From Ecdyonurus torrentis (lineage: Eukaryota; Arthropoda; Insecta; Ephemeroptera; Heptageniidae), in NCBI GenBank assembly GCA_949318235.1, contig OX439127.1:18584042-18648041 (forward strand): a stretch of 64,000 nt of DNA. The letters are read 5' to 3'. This document shows positions 1 to 13,991 of the stretch, one piece after another. A model generated the notes under the pieces. It did no database searches. It worked only from the letters and a program-made list of their open reading frames with translations, and had not been told where the DNA came from. Each line of letters starts with the position of its first letter. Position 1 is the first letter of the stretch. Position numbers and translations under genes: made by a program.

Positions 1-858
1 AATAAAATAGTTTATATTTGTCAAGAAAAAAAATGTTTATTTTTTTATTTTTTATGTTTATATTCATATTTACACGAATGTTACTAACTGTGTTTAAGTT
101 GTAAAGTTTGTATAGCATATTTCATTTTATATTACTTTATAATATTCCTTATTTACTCGCTGAACTGTAAAATATTATAATATTGTTACTTATTACCTTA
201 TGCATGCTTATACAGAAACTATATAATATGTGTATGTACTAAACGTACTGTAATATTGACAAGACAAACTTTGGTGGAAATGCTTTTACAATGTTTGCAT
301 GAGGTCAATTTCTATACTGAATATAATATTTATGCTTGAGTTATTCGGGTACAGTCTAATAATATATATATCTAAACTTCCATTAACTTTTAGAGTAATC
401 TTCTTATTTTTGTAATCTCTCATTTCTAATACATGTTTTATTTTTTTTATTTTCCTATTCCACACGTTTATTTTTCCATTATTATTATTTATTTCAAAAC
501 ATTACTAAAATAAACAAACTTATAATCGGAGATTAACTTGAGAATTACACTGGTAAAACATTGAAAGGTTATTGATTTTTACTAAAGATTAAAAATAAAA
601 ATTATTATTTTCTATATGTTTGGTATTAAAATAACATTTTATATTACAACGAAAAATTGTATATTGTGATTTGTTATAAGTATTAAAGTAATCTTAAGTA
701 TGGTTTTTAATGGTTTGTGTTAAAAGGCTCTCTAAAATTAAAATTTTCATTTTTTTTTTCCATTTCAAAGTCCAAAGGAACAACTCAAATAATATGAAAA
801 ATGCAAATTTAGAGTACTCGTGACCGTCAGCTATAAGAGAGGGAAAAATATTGAATTT

Positions 859-1629
859 AAGGGTTGTATTTATATATTGTGCTTGTATCACAAAATTTAA
901 AAAGAAAACTTCGAAACTAAATGATGATATTTGAAAATTATTAGTAAAAGCTATAATAAAATTTACAGAACCCGTGACCATCGGAAGAGAAAATAATTAC
1001 TGAATTTAATAGTGGCTCTTATATGGAGCTAAAACTTAAAAAAAATCATAATTTAAAATCTAGCAAGTTGACTACCCCAATTATTTTAAATTTCTGAAAA
1101 TACTTTACCCTAATGTATCATTGCGTACAAAATTTCAGATTTTTATTTATTTTATTTTTTTTTTTTTGTAACTTTTTAGACAAATCCCGCAGTAGCTGAT
1201 TTCCCACCTTAACACGGAGTCTTATACGGAAGTAAAATTTCAAAAATACCTACTTCAAAATTTTGCACTAAGGTTGTATTTTATATGGATTGTATACGTA
1301 TCTCAAAAACCAAAAAGAAGACTTCAAAACTTTATGATGCTATTTGAAAGTTAATAGAAACAGCTATACCTATGAAAAAAAATTACCGAGAACATCAGAT
1401 ACGAGAGAAAATAACTATTGAAATTAGCATGAGCTCTTATGTGACTAATACTTAAAATATTAATATATATAATTGTATATATATTATTTAAAATCTAGCA
1501 AGTTGGCTCCCTAATTTTTTTTAAATTTCTGAAGATATCTTATTCTAATGTAGCACTGCAACATTTCAGATTATTCTTTCTCTACAACTTTTCAGTCAAA
1601 TCCCGCAGTAGCTAATTTCCCGCCTTAAA
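859..1629. repeat. Degenerate tandem duplication, two units of about 360 bp
   Basis: Unit A is 859-1214 and unit B is 1269-1629. Shared blocks in the same order include 'aggttgtatt', 'aaaaagaagacttcaaaac', 'agagaaaataa', 'ttaaaatctagcaagttg', 'aatttctga', and 'aaatcccgcagtagct' near the end, each followed by TTAA. The units differ by many substitutions and small gaps, so the duplication is old. Confidence 0.65.
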
Positions 1630-4600
1630 GCCATAATATAGTAAGTAATAACTAATAAATATATTTCGAATTGTCTTGTCGTAAAGTATCACAGTTAAAA
1701 TAAAAGTCATTAAAACTTGTCTTAAATGGAAATCATTTTATAATTATAATGCAGTTTAAAGCTAAATAACTATTTCATCATAAAATAATAATAGCAATTT
1801 AAATATATAAAAGTAATTTGCATGTTTAATGTGATTTAAAATTGCAACACTTCTGTATATAAGTACAAAAATACTATAAAGTTTTAACTGAAGTTATTTT
1901 ATGTACATACAAACAGATAAAACTATAATAGTTAAAAAAAAAAAAAAACAACAACATTGAATTGGTATGGGATAAGTTCTTACTAAAGTATAATAATGAC
2001 TATGCAAATTTGTGTAGTGAGAGGCATATAATAAATTAAAAAATTATGTTTTACACTTATAGCAAGTAAGTTATAGTGATAATGAAGTACAGATATAATA
2101 ATTCATTTTTAAGTATTTCGTGTGACAACTTAATATTTTATTATTTTTAAAAATAAATGTTTCAAAGTATGATAAAATTATTAAAAAAAAAAACTCTTAA
2201 ACTTATGAAAACGCTAACCTACATAAGTATATACTAAAATAATATTAATAATATTTCAAATTTCATTGTATTTAATTTAATGGTTTTATTATTAACCGAT
2301 GCTATCTAATGTAATTGTATATAAAGAAAGGACGTATTTTAACTTTTCTAAGTTTTATTAGCGTCTTTAAAATAATATATAAAATGCATATAAATCGTAT
2401 AAATGAGAACTGCAATATAGAAATTATAATATAATACGTATTTCAAATATTTATGCCTCATGTGTTAAAAATAAAAACCATATTTCGTTTATAAACGCGT
2501 AATATTACTATCAAAATATATAAATTGAAGAAATATAATTATAACTAAATTAATGAAAATAAAATAAAGTATCAATGATTATTTTATACAGTATTAAATG
2601 TACGAGTTCGTAAATATGTATAACTGAGATATGTGATTATTATTTTTATTAAATTTATTTATTACAGGACAGAATGTAGTTTAATAAACCAGTTTCCAGT
2701 AATATTGTGTATTAATTTAATACAGGTATTAGGGTTTGTGACTTTATATGTATTACCATACCACTTAATCGTGTTTTAATTGAAAAAAAAAATTTAATAG
2801 TCACTAAAATTTTAAAATTTAAAAACTCAAATATTTGTAGCGATTTTGCTAATGAGCATTTAGACTTAGATTTTAGAGACATCAGCGAAACGAAACAAAT
2901 AAAATTTAAAAAAAAAATCTACTTACCTATTTTTATATATAAAATATATATTATAATGTTCTTTACATTTATTTGTTTCATATTAATGTAAGTAAAATTT
3001 TAGTATTGTTTTGTATAATAACGGAGCAATCCGATATCAATAGAAATTCAAAATGATATTTTCGTTATTATAATTTTTCTTAATTAATTTCTATTGTCTT
3101 TTTTTATTATAATTATTTTGAGTATATCTTGAAATTTGAGATGTTAAATTGTTTTAAGCTAATGAAGCAAACAACAACAACAGGTAATTAGCAACTCTCT
3201 TTAGAAAAATATTGAAAATAAAATACCTCTTGTTTTTATATAATAAATCCGTATAATGATGTTTTATAAATTGAAATAGAAAACTTATTGAAAGAAATAC
3301 TATCTTTTTTTCTTTTTCTTTTTCTTTTCTTTATAACGTAGCATACTCTTATATTTTTTCCACTTCAATATGCTATATCGATAAAAGTTCTTATTATATA
3401 AGAAGTAAACAAGAAAAATAGTGAAAAAAAAAATATTTAGCTTGTTATACAAGACTTGATATACTTGATCATATTATATTTTGTTATTATTTTTTTTCTC
3501 TTCTTCTTTCTAGTCTTTACCTGAAACATGATTTTATGCATCATTTGCTTTCAAAACATCATTATCTATTTTATTTTCCTTAAAGGAAAAGAAAATGTTG
3601 TGTTATGTAACTCAGAGAAAATATTCCTCCTCGTCCTGAAATTTTTGTACTGAGGAATAATACAACCAATAGAACTTTATACGGTACGATTTTTTTTTTT
3701 AATTTTCTTTGTACCATTCTTTTTTAATTGCTTTTTAATGAGTATATTTTAACAGCTAGTAACTAAAATCAATAAAAATATATAAAAATCTAACAAAATT
3801 CTTCTATATTTGATTTCTACCTAACTATGTATAACATATAAAACTAACATGAATGCGAGATATTTTCCAATATTTTGTTCACGTCAATAGAAATAAATTG
3901 ATTTTATATAATATATATTTTATATATATATTATATTTATATAAAAGAAAGAAAACAACGTTAAAAGCAGTTGGTCGTACACTTGACAGTTATCCTTGTA
4001 CAGTACAAGCTTCAACTGGCTGGTGATTTTTTCCTCCTCTAATATCTTTGCATGTAGAGACAGATAGTATGTGTGTTTGGTGGAATGTAAGAAGTGTATG
4101 CGTGTGATAAAATTGGCAATGTTTATTATACAGTATTCTCAACACAGAAAAACATAATAATGAAAATTCACTCTAAAAGATAAAATAATAATAATATATT
4201 CATACATAGTAAAGAATAGTAGAAGTGACAGTGACACATGTTATGAATAATATTAAAAATGACATAATATGTTACAGTACGTACATACAATATCTATAAA
4301 AATAACAATCCGTGGCCCTAGTGGATGTCACAGTCACCACTAAAGGTATAGCTGACAAAATAAACTTTAAAATAGCTCCAAATTTAATTGCAATGATAAT
4401 AGATTCAAATATGCAGAAGTGGGACCTATGCCGCTTTTCCTTATGATGTAGGAAACCAAAGCGATGATTCAGTCACATATTTAATTAATTTTAATTGGAG
4501 ATCTTCACATTCAAATAAATAAGTTGCGTTCAGCATTATTTCCAATTGGATCAATAAAATCATAATATGTAAATGAAAAAATTTTAAAGACACTTTATTT

Positions 4601-5433
4601 TTCTTTAGTCCATCCGCACATATTATCTGATCCTAGCTTATGATTTTACTATAATCTGGAAAACTAGCTCTTTTAAATAAAATGCAGTTAAGAATTTTGA
4701 AGTCTATAAGAAAGGGACGAAATGGGCATTTATTAGATTTTACATTTTTAATATAGAAAATTGTTTTGATAATGATCATGGTATACCTAGAGAATATCTT
4801 CATTATTCAAGAACTATTATTATTCAAGATTCACAGAAAGAACACAAAAGTATGTTTTGCAAAAATTATGGAATCATATTACGTTAAATTTAAAGAATTT
4901 AACTATAGCAAAAATCAAGTTAAAAATATTTCAATCAGTATTTTATTCATAAATTATAATTTTGTATATTTTAATAATCAGAAAGAAAAAATACAATTAA
5001 ATCGCATGTATTAATTAAAATATAAAATCAAATATTTGAAATAGTAGTAGTTTTATTTTCATAAATATTTTTATTTACTAATTTTTTTTTGTTGTGTTAA
5101 AAAATTGAAGATATAAAAGTTAAAATAATTTTTGAAATGTTTGCTATAATAAATTTTGCTTTGATTTATAATTTTTGTATGATGTTTTTGTGTGTTGTGT
5201 TATAAATTAATAACGTATGAAGTATTATATGATATTGATAAGTGAAATAACCTACTATGTGAATCAGCCGATAAGGCCTCGGCCTTGGTTGGATTTTGTA
5301 AATTATTTTAGAAAAAAAAACACAAAAACATAAAAATAGAAAGTAAATCAATTTTGATATTGATGAATATCAGAAATAACAACATAAACAAGAAATGATT
5401 TATAAAAATGAAAGAAATAACAATGCAGAGAAT

Positions 5434-5436
<3 letters not shown>

Positions 5437-5507
<71 letters not shown>
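5437..5507. repeat. (AG)n microsatellite
   Basis: About 35 uninterrupted AG units, in intron 2. Confidence 0.95.
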
Positions 5508-5511
<4 letters not shown>

Positions 5512-6756
5512 ATATTTTTGCATTTTGGAAAGAAATATCAGTGGAAATGCACTGAAGATAATAAAATTTACTTAAAATACAAAATATGTTATTAATTTCT
5601 TTTCAATGTAAATATGTAAGTGTTATTATTATCTTCGAACACACAAAAGACGAAGAAGTTGATGTAGAATAAAATGTTATATTTTATTATTTAAATTGGC
5701 ATAATGTAATATATCAATTTCCTTTTTATATTTAAAATTTTTTGGGGTTTCTTTCCTCCCGCCCACACTCAGATTTTTTATTATATTGTATTGTATCAAT
5801 GAGAGTTATTTTTTTATAACTTTTCTTATATATAAAATTTAATAATACCATACAAGTATAGTCTTTGGTTTTCAAAACTGTAAACAAGTCTGGGTTTAAA
5901 TTTAATTTAACTTGCTTTTATATTTTACAATGACAGTTCAAATTTTAATATTTTATTATAATTACATTATGTTTCAGACATTTTATGTCATATTTCAACT
6001 TTTTTTCTCTCTCTCCCTCTCTGTCATCTCATTGCTTTTCTTTAATTTAAGACGCAAAATGACAAAAGTTAACAGATAGAGAACTAATCAATTTGATTAT
6101 GATACTATCTGATGTATGTAATTTTCTCAAGGTTGGTAAATTAGAAACACTAAATAATTCTTTTAAAATTAAAATAAAAAAGTAATTTCATTAAAAACAA
6201 AAACCCGAGAGAATGTTTTTGGAATTTTCATTTTGACACTCTTTTTGGTTTTAACATTTTAATTACAAAAATATAAACAAAGAAGAAGTGTCTTTTCTCT
6301 CTTGTGTTTACAGAATGATTTTTATTAAACTTTCTTTTTGAGTATAGCAACTTCTAGACAAATGAGACGTTTTCTATTATTATGAGAAGAGAGAGAGAGA
6401 AAGAGAGTATTTTGCTAAAAACCAACACAATTTTAATAATTCGAATAAAGTAATAATAATATATTAAAAAACGTTAATCATTTTAGCATTAATTTTTTTA
6501 TTAAGAGCTTAGTTTTGAATGACTTTTTTTTTTAATTGTTGCTTTTGTCCAAAAATGTTTTTTAAAAAGTCTTTTGTTTTTTATGTCATTTTGAAAAAGT
6601 TTATTAAAATGATGCTACCCAGTTATTTTCAGTAGAACAGAAGCATTGGCAGGAAAATTTTATCTCTAAGCTCAAAAACTATACAGTAACAAAAATACTC
6701 GTGGTTATATTTGATATTACAGTATAGTTTATAGTATACTCAATATTTTTATAGTG

Positions 6757-7062
6757 TTATTAGAAAATGTGATATTCTCGTTGATTGTTTTATATCTGTC
6801 GCAATCATGTATAACATAACATAATCCGATAAAAAAAATTATTTGTGGGATTGGAAAAATAGCTTGGAGATGATACTAAAAATTACTAAAACTCCATAAG
6901 TTACATGATATCTATATTACGTTTAAATTGAAATCATAATCAAGAAATTTGATTCCTCTATAACCACTTAAATTAAATTATAAACTGAAATCTTTACCAC
7001 TAAACATTTCAGATTATTAAAAAAAAAAAAAAAAAAATCCTACTAGATTGAAAAATTTCTCG
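6757..7062 (+). repeat. Dispersed repeat, unit 1 of 3
   Basis: Shares ordered blocks with 7165-7450 and 8087-8422: 'aaatgtgatatt', 'tataacataa', 'gattggaaaaa', 'agttacatga', 'aatcaagaaat' and a long poly-A followed by 'tcctactagattgaa'. The orientation is the same in all three. Confidence 0.55.
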
Positions 7063-7164
7063 TATAAGTTAGATCGTCATATCATACTTATTGATTTATA
7101 TATAATATGTCTTATTATATTTAAACGAACTCTTATTAATATCCTGAAATTTGATGTTTTTTAA

Positions 7165-7450
7165 ACATTTTATCCTGTATAATATAATTCGATTAAAAAA
7201 ATATATACATGTGATTGTAAAACGAATGATAGCGTTGATATTAAATTTGCAATAACCTCAAGTTAAATGAGATTCTCTTTTTCATCAACTTCTCAGTTAC
7301 AGGTATAACCTCTTGTTTTAATGGAAATCAATTTCAAGAAATCTAATACTTTATAAAGTTCAATTAGAAACTGAAACCTTTACCGCACCCAACATTTCAA
7401 CACAATTTATTGAAAGAAAAAAAAAAAATCTAATCCGAATTTGAAGTATA
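7165..7450 (+). repeat. Dispersed repeat, unit 2 of 3
   Basis: Collinear with units 1 and 3 but the most diverged: 'gtgattgtaaaacgaatgat', 'ctcagttacaggtataacc', 'atttcaagaaatctaatac', then poly-A and 'tctaatccgaatttgaag'. Confidence 0.5.
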
Positions 7451-8086
7451 AATTGCGCAGCATGAAACTATGTTATTATTATTATATTTATATTAAATCT
7501 ATAAATTAAATTAACAATACATTTAAAATGTAACCTCTTTCAGAATAGTATGCAATATAAAAATTGTTAAAAAAAAAAAAAAGTATGACGTAATTGCCTT
7601 ATATGTGTGAATAGTGATAATAGGGGGGGGGGGGGGGAAGGAGGAGAAGAAGAAGAATAGGAGGAAAGAAGCAGAAAAGAGAAAGACAGATGAAGTTTCA
7701 AGAATAAAACTATGAAGCACTATAGTCATAATAATATATATGTATGTACAGTAACTTTATTTATCCGAAGTGTCTTATTACTGTTGAGACTAATTTTTCT
7801 TTTTACACTCTAAGGCTTCACGTCTCTATTTACGTCGCTACAAAGTATACTTCATACAAGATGCAATTTTTTTTTTATATAATATGATATATATATATAT
7901 ATTACATGACCTTTTTATGAGGAAATAGAAAAATCACATATACGTATAGACGAGCATAGAAATAAAATAGTGTAAAAAATCATTAAAATTGATTTTATTA
8001 TTATTATTATTATTTTTTTTTTTAGATTGTGAAAACCAATACTTTTATGACGTATGTTATATAAGAAAACTTCAAATTTTATAAAA

Positions 8087-8364
8087 TATTAGGAAATGTG
8101 ATATTTTTTATAATTATTTTCTTTTCCCGATGTAATGATATAAAACATAATACGTGACCAAAAAAAATATATATAGTTGATTGGAAAAAGAACGATTGAG
8201 ATGATGTTTAAATTTAGAACAAGTTACATGAGACGTATTCTCAGTTACAGAAATAACCACTCTTTTAATTTAATTAAGATCATATTCAAGAAAAATGATT
8301 TTATAACTTATGAAGTTCGATTATAATTTGAAATCTATAAAATTTCTACACTATCTATTTACAA

Positions 8365-8399
<35 letters not shown>

Positions 8400-8422
8400 T
8401 AGAAGATTGAATTTATTTTCTC
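8087..8422 (+). repeat. Dispersed repeat, unit 3 of 3
   Basis: Shares 'taggaaatgtgatatttt', 'gattggaaaaagaacgattg', 'agttacatgaga', 'cagttacagaaataaccac' and 'tcctagaagattgaa' after a poly-A run of over 30 with the other two units. It is adjacent to the TTAA element at 8.56 kb. Confidence 0.55.
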
Positions 8423-8562
8423 ATTTTCCAAGCTGATGCAGCATCAAATTATATATTTTTATTTTCCTTTTTAATAATTTCTTCTTCTTTTTTTATATAA
8501 ACCTTATTATTGAATGTGATGCTCTCATTTCTAACTATAAATAAATTTTTATAATATTTCAT

Positions 8563-8896
8563 TTAAGGGAGTAAGGGACCGACGTCGACCATTAGACTCA
8601 AACTTTTCTCGTCAAAAAAAGCTGAAGTTTTGCACAATGATACTTCAGCTTGAGACAATTTCAAATATATAAAAATTTTAGGGGGTCACCGTGCAAATTA
8701 ATATGATTTTTTGACATTTTAAGCCCATAAGGCCCAATGTAAATTTCAATAATTTTTTTCTTTTTTTTCGGGATGGTCAAACATCATGAAATTTTTATCA
8801 CGGATAGGTGTGACTTTTAGTAACACAATGACACCAAATTTAGACCCAAAACACTTCTGGTTTTTGAGATATAAGTTCAGTACCCTACTCCCTTAA
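8563..8896. mobile_element. TTAA-flanked element (334 bp, piggyBac-type signature)
   Basis: TTAA at both ends encloses inverted termini GGGAGTAAGGGACC (left) and GGGAGTAGGGTACTG (right, read inverted). The interior has no coding potential and is GC-richer than its surroundings ('aagcccataaggcccaatg', 'tcgggatggtcaaacatc'). A TTAA target site with short inverted ends is the piggyBac superfamily signature. Assignment of this non-autonomous element is by that signature only. A diverged relative may lie at 35.46-35.74 kb. Confidence 0.65.
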
Positions 8897-9308
8897 AATT
8901 ATATATGTATTTTTTTATTATTATTATTTTTTTTTAATATATATATATTTTTAATGTTTACACTTGCAGTGCGCATACATCTGTTATAACATTTTTATTT
9001 TTAGATCTATAATCTTTCCACCCACGCAACACCGCCTTTTAAATGTTGATTTCAAAGTTTTATTTATAGAAAATCAGCACAATTTATAGATTTGATAACA
9101 ATGCAACTTATTATTAATACTTGAATGACGTTGACGTCATTCACAACCTTAATAGAATTGTAAATCCAAGCAAATCTTCCAGATATTTTCATAAACTTAT
9201 AGAACATTATACTTTGACTATTATTATCATGATTATTATAGAAAACCCACGCTCAAATCGCTATTTATTTGCCCATCCTTGCGTTAATTTTTTTTATTAA
9301 TAATAATT

Positions 9309-9530
9309 ATCACCGTTATTAAAAACTTCATCTGCTTACATAATTATGACGTCTTTTCAGTAAGTGCCTATTTCCTCACTTCTGATTGGCCGGATACATC
9401 AGAAATATAAACACACAAAAGATTCAAGCTTCTGTTTTATCCTGATTACTTTCTAAACCAATCAGAGGAAAGAAAATAGTAAAATATTGATGAAGTCATA
9501 TAAGCAGAATTTCAAATAACGGTAAAAATC
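9309..9530. repeat. Imperfect inverted repeat (possible old foldback element)
   Basis: The left arm runs 'accgttattaaaaacttcat' to 'cttctgattggcc'. The right arm runs 'ccaatcagaggaaag' to 'tcaaataacggt' in reverse complement, with several gaps. The symmetry is weak but extends over about 75-85 nt per arm. Outer sequence at 9,040 and 9,545 shows further partial complementarity. Confidence 0.35.
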
Positions 9531-9658
9531 AACAGAAATTTGAAATCAATAGAGATAAACAAAGCAATATTCATTTCAGATTTGTTCACTATATTAATAT
9601 TATATAGAACTTTTCAGCATGTCAAAACCATAGTTTAATGTCTCTACTATTGATGGTT

Positions 9659-9885
9659 CACGGACAAAATGAAATACGTAATAATTACGCTAGCTAAATG
9701 CAGCAACATTTATGCGCAACAACATAATTTATTCTATATACATGTGTAGCGATTATACTACATAGCATAATAGTTAAGATGTTCAGAATAATTACTTATA
9801 ATATTACAAAATAGCAACATTTTGGCTCAACAATATATAGGAATTATAACGCACCATAAATTACGTAATTTATTTTTTTTACGTG
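9659..9885 (+). mobile_element. TA-flanked palindromic MITE, family 1, copy 1
   Basis: The left end is CACGGACAAAATGAAATACG and the right end is an inverted counterpart finishing ACGTG followed by TA. Internal blocks include TACGTAATAATTA near the left end, 'gcagcaacattta', 'ctacatagcataat' and 'ataaattacgtaattta' near the right end. The internal order matches the copy at 47.4 kb closely, marking one subfamily. No coding capacity, so non-autonomous. The left flank is TT rather than TA. Confidence 0.7.
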
Positions 9886-10856
9886 TATGACTGATTCTAC
9901 CTAATAATAAAAATGTAAAATGAATTTCAGTATAAATTTAATATAACATTATAGATGTGTGTGATACAAAAATAAAAAATGATTATTTTTAACGTATCAT
10001 AAAAACAAAATATCATTACAAAATAATAATAATAATAAAATGAAAAGCACAGGTCTCTTGGAAGTGTTAAATTTATTTATTATTGCTTTTTTTTCCGTCT
10101 GTCTGGCTACAAATACTTATATAGTCATTACATTTATTTTTTGGTCAATTAAAAAAAAAATAGTTACGATTTTTTTTTAATACTTTTGACATTACTATAC
10201 GTAACAAATTTATCTGTCCCCCTAAATAAACTTCAATCCACAATCATTGAGACAGAAAATAATGTTCTATATCCAATAATAATTTACACCACTTGTGGGA
10301 TTTACAGTACACTAGTTCAATCTTTGATCAGTCATTCAAAAATATTATTGTAACAAAAAGCATTCGCATTCTATAGATATAATGAATGAAATTTAATACG
10401 ATATATATGTGTTTATTTATACATATATTGTATATTTGTTTGTTTGTTTGCTTTTGTTTGTTCTTTGATAAAGATATAAAATATCAAATTATTCATTTAT
10501 GGTTCATAATAAATTTTTGTTCTTCTTAATGTTATAACTATTGTATAAAATTATCACATCAATTGTATTCAAAGTTGAGTGAAATTTGAGAAATCAATTA
10601 TACTGTAAATACGTATAACATAAGTGATACGTATACGTATAAGTGATGTTAGTCACTTGTTACCGAGTTGAAAGCACCAACTTGATTATTATGTTTTACA
10701 ACTTTTGGTATTCTTTTCATCTATAAAATATGATATAATATGATATAAATATGATATAAATATGATACTTTGATGAAAATGAATATAAATTGAATTTTCG
10801 TCATTACAAATTAAACGAAGGGAATTTTCTTCTTTCAGATAAAGATTGTCAAAAGT

Positions 10857-10859
<3 letters not shown>

Positions 10860-10887
<28 letters not shown>
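10860..10887. repeat. (AG)n microsatellite
   Basis: About 14 AG units, close to the AC array at 11.14 kb. Confidence 0.9.
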
Positions 10888-10890
<3 letters not shown>

Positions 10891-11137
10891 AAGACGATTT
10901 CTTACTCTTTATATTTATGGATGAGTTTTTACTTTTTTTACAATTTCTATAATTTTGTATTGAATAATGGATGATAAAGAATTTATAACTTGCTATTTTG
11001 ATATAATGTGAGTAGGTGTAAACGAAATTATGGAAAATATTTGCAGATCTAATTTTGTAGGATGCGGTTGTATATAGGCAGGAAATGAATTGTTGAAAAA
11101 TAATTACGTGGAGGAGGTGTGTTGTGTGTGTGACACA

Positions 11138-11173
11138 ACACACAACACACACACACACAACACAAACACACAC

Positions 11174-11261
<88 letters not shown>

Positions 11262-11263
11262 CA
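11138..11263. repeat. (AC)n microsatellite, interrupted
   Basis: AC array with early interruptions (acaacac, aaacac), then about 40 pure units. All four open frames across it are repeat translations, not genes. Confidence 0.95.
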
Positions 11264-11772
11264 ATATTATGTGATTTTAATTTTTAAGAAATATGAACTA
11301 TTTACTTATACTAGTCAATATAATTATATTATTATTATTACCAACTAGACGTTAAAAAATTATTTTTAGACTAAAATAGCTGATTTATTTTGCATGTTTT
11401 TCTTGTCGCAATCTACTTACACTTCTATACGTCATGACTTCCCATTCCCCCTTTTTTTATTATTATTATTTTTTATCATGGATGAAAATTTTATTGGTGA
11501 TTATTTTTAAAATCTCTTCAATATTTCCTCAATTAACCGTGACAATTAACTCCTACGCCTATATATTATAGCATGATCAGTGACACAAGATTGAATAACC
11601 ATATTGAATAGGATGAGAGCTGAGAGAGGATAGACAGTAGAGTATATACCTGATATTTGTGAAGATGTTGACAAATAAATTAATGAAAAGTCTTAAAGAT
11701 TAAAAAAAAAAAATCTTTGTTTGTTAAATTTGGATGCTTATTTCAATATGAAAAAGTAAAATTAGGAAATGC

Positions 11773-11773
<1 letters not shown>

Positions 11774-11815
<42 letters not shown>
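11774..11815. repeat. (AG)n microsatellite
   Basis: About 21 AG units. Confidence 0.93.
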
Positions 11816-11817
<2 letters not shown>

Positions 11818-13938
11818 CACAAATGCGCATCTCTTAAGATTTTGCAATACTCGCTGACTTACACGTTGTCGTCGTATTTAAATATACAAAATCTTTTATT
11901 TAATCTATAAAAAAAAAAAAAAAAAAAAAGCATTGTTGAAAATGCAGTAGACAATAATTAATTAATTAATAAGAAACAGTATAAGTAATATTACTTAATA
12001 TGAGTATCAAAATTATTAATTTATTATTTCATGAAAAAAAAAATGAAAAAATTAAACGAATAAACGTTGTACAATATAAGTAATATATTATCGTGAAAAA
12101 AAATATATAATTATGAAAGTAATTACAAGCTTTTGTCGTTGCAAGTATTGCACGAATTGTAAATTAATAATAGAAAAGCCAATAATAATTATAAACAGAA
12201 TATTATGAAGTTGTGAAGTATATTAATATTACGATAGCACATGTTTTTTAAAGAAAATGTTTTTCAAAACAAATTTGATTAAAAATAAATTAATTTACCA
12301 AATTGCGTCATCAGTCTCAATATAGTGTTTATATATATATTATATATAAATGTAGAATTGCACGACCTAACAAGAAAAAAAAATCTAAAAAGAATTTTAC
12401 GTAATGTAATGAAAGAGCTAATTTCACTCTATTCAACACTGAAGTCGTATAATATATTTTATAATGAATAATTTTTCATTTATTAATATTTATATTTTTT
12501 TTTCTTTTTTTAGTGAAGCTAGACGCTAAAAAAGAAAAAAGGGAGATATTTATTTAATTTACTGGTATAACAATAATAATAATACAAAATGGGTGTATGG
12601 GCGTTTTGTTGGATGGTTGTTTTTTTCATAATTCAAGCAATTGAAATAAATATACGAGGTCATTTGATATCAAGTGGTATACAATTATTATTTCCTTTCA
12701 TGCAATTTATTTGTAAGGTTTCGCACCTACCTACCTACGTATATATATTTTATATATGACGTCTTTTTTTTGTATATATGTGCTGAGAGAAAATTATATA
12801 ACTTTTCATATATACACAAATTAATTTTAGAAAATACACAGTTCATTGATGCAGAGGGGAAAATCTTCTCTCTCTCTCTCTCTCTTTTTATAAATCATTT
12901 TTCAAAAGCATATTTTGTACATATCATATTACATTACATGAAATAATTCCACCATAAAAGTTAACTTTTCCTGCTTCTTTCTAAAAAACAATTCTATATT
13001 AACGTACTGTTTTAATTAAATAAAAGTTATATCGTGTATCATATAATTGTTTTAAAATATTTCTTTTGGTCAGTTGTTTCATTATATTATGCAATAATAA
13101 ATAAATAAATAAATAATTGTATTTTAATACACAAGAACAAAAATACTGAGAGTGAGTGAAAGAGATGAAGTTTTGCCTCGTGTCTTATTATTGAAAAGAT
13201 AAAAATTTCAAATTTTCTACGAAGTTTATTTCGGGTGGCATCGTTATTGTTGACGAGATTTATTTACGCATCCTTATTTAAAAGACAATGCATACGAATT
13301 TCAAAGTTTATTTCCCCAAGAAATAAGGCATCTATAAAAATTTTGAGAAACGGAAAAAACACAAAAGTTATGTAATGATATAGTTCCTAATTATTATGAC
13401 AGCTAAAAACAAACCGTTTTCCGTTCATTTCAAATCAAATGTCGCGCTTATAACGCAAAATTATTGGTCTAAAATCTAGTTAAATATAATATAGAAGTTT
13501 TTCATTAATCAATGGTTGTTTATTTTCTATATTATATATATGCAATATTTTTTTTAATAAAAAACTATACTATTAATACTACATTAATGTCATTTAACCA
13601 ATAATCGAGCGAGCACTCTTTCATTTCTCAATAATTTACGAGCTACAGTTTTTTAAGGCAATTCTCAGTTTATAAAAATTTAGTATTTTTTTTTAAATAA
13701 TATACTGTATTTTAGCTGACTTCCTTATTTTATTGTGCTATACATAAAATATATTTAACATCCTCTCCTTTTTTTTTTTTTTTTGCTGTGAATATTACAA
13801 AATTTTATATGTCTGACAGTTTAATTACTGTTTGACGAAATATATGGTATTTAATTAATCTGTTTCATTGTTATTTCATTAAGATATTAAAATTATTTTG
13901 TCGTTGCATATTTAACATTTTACCGTAAAAAAGGGCGC

Positions 13939-13940
<2 letters not shown>

Positions 13941-13972
<32 letters not shown>

Positions 13973-13991
13973 TAAAAAAAAAAAAGGAATC
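13941..13991. repeat. Poly-T/poly-A homopolymer pair
   Basis: About 31 T then G then 12 A's or more: a short T/A hairpin-like tract. Confidence 0.9.

Noticed and set aside
3966..4025. Possible RNA hairpin around 'cagttggtcg ... caactggct' with inner 'cttgtacagtacaag'.
   Set aside because: The two pairings do not nest into a single stable stem, so no miRNA-like precursor is supported.
4081..4102. TGGAATGTAAGAAGTGTATG resembles the mature sequence of miR-1.
   Set aside because: It lacks one A of the conserved sequence and has extra bases after it, whereas miR-1 is almost invariant in animals. No complementary arm forming a precursor hairpin lies upstream or downstream.
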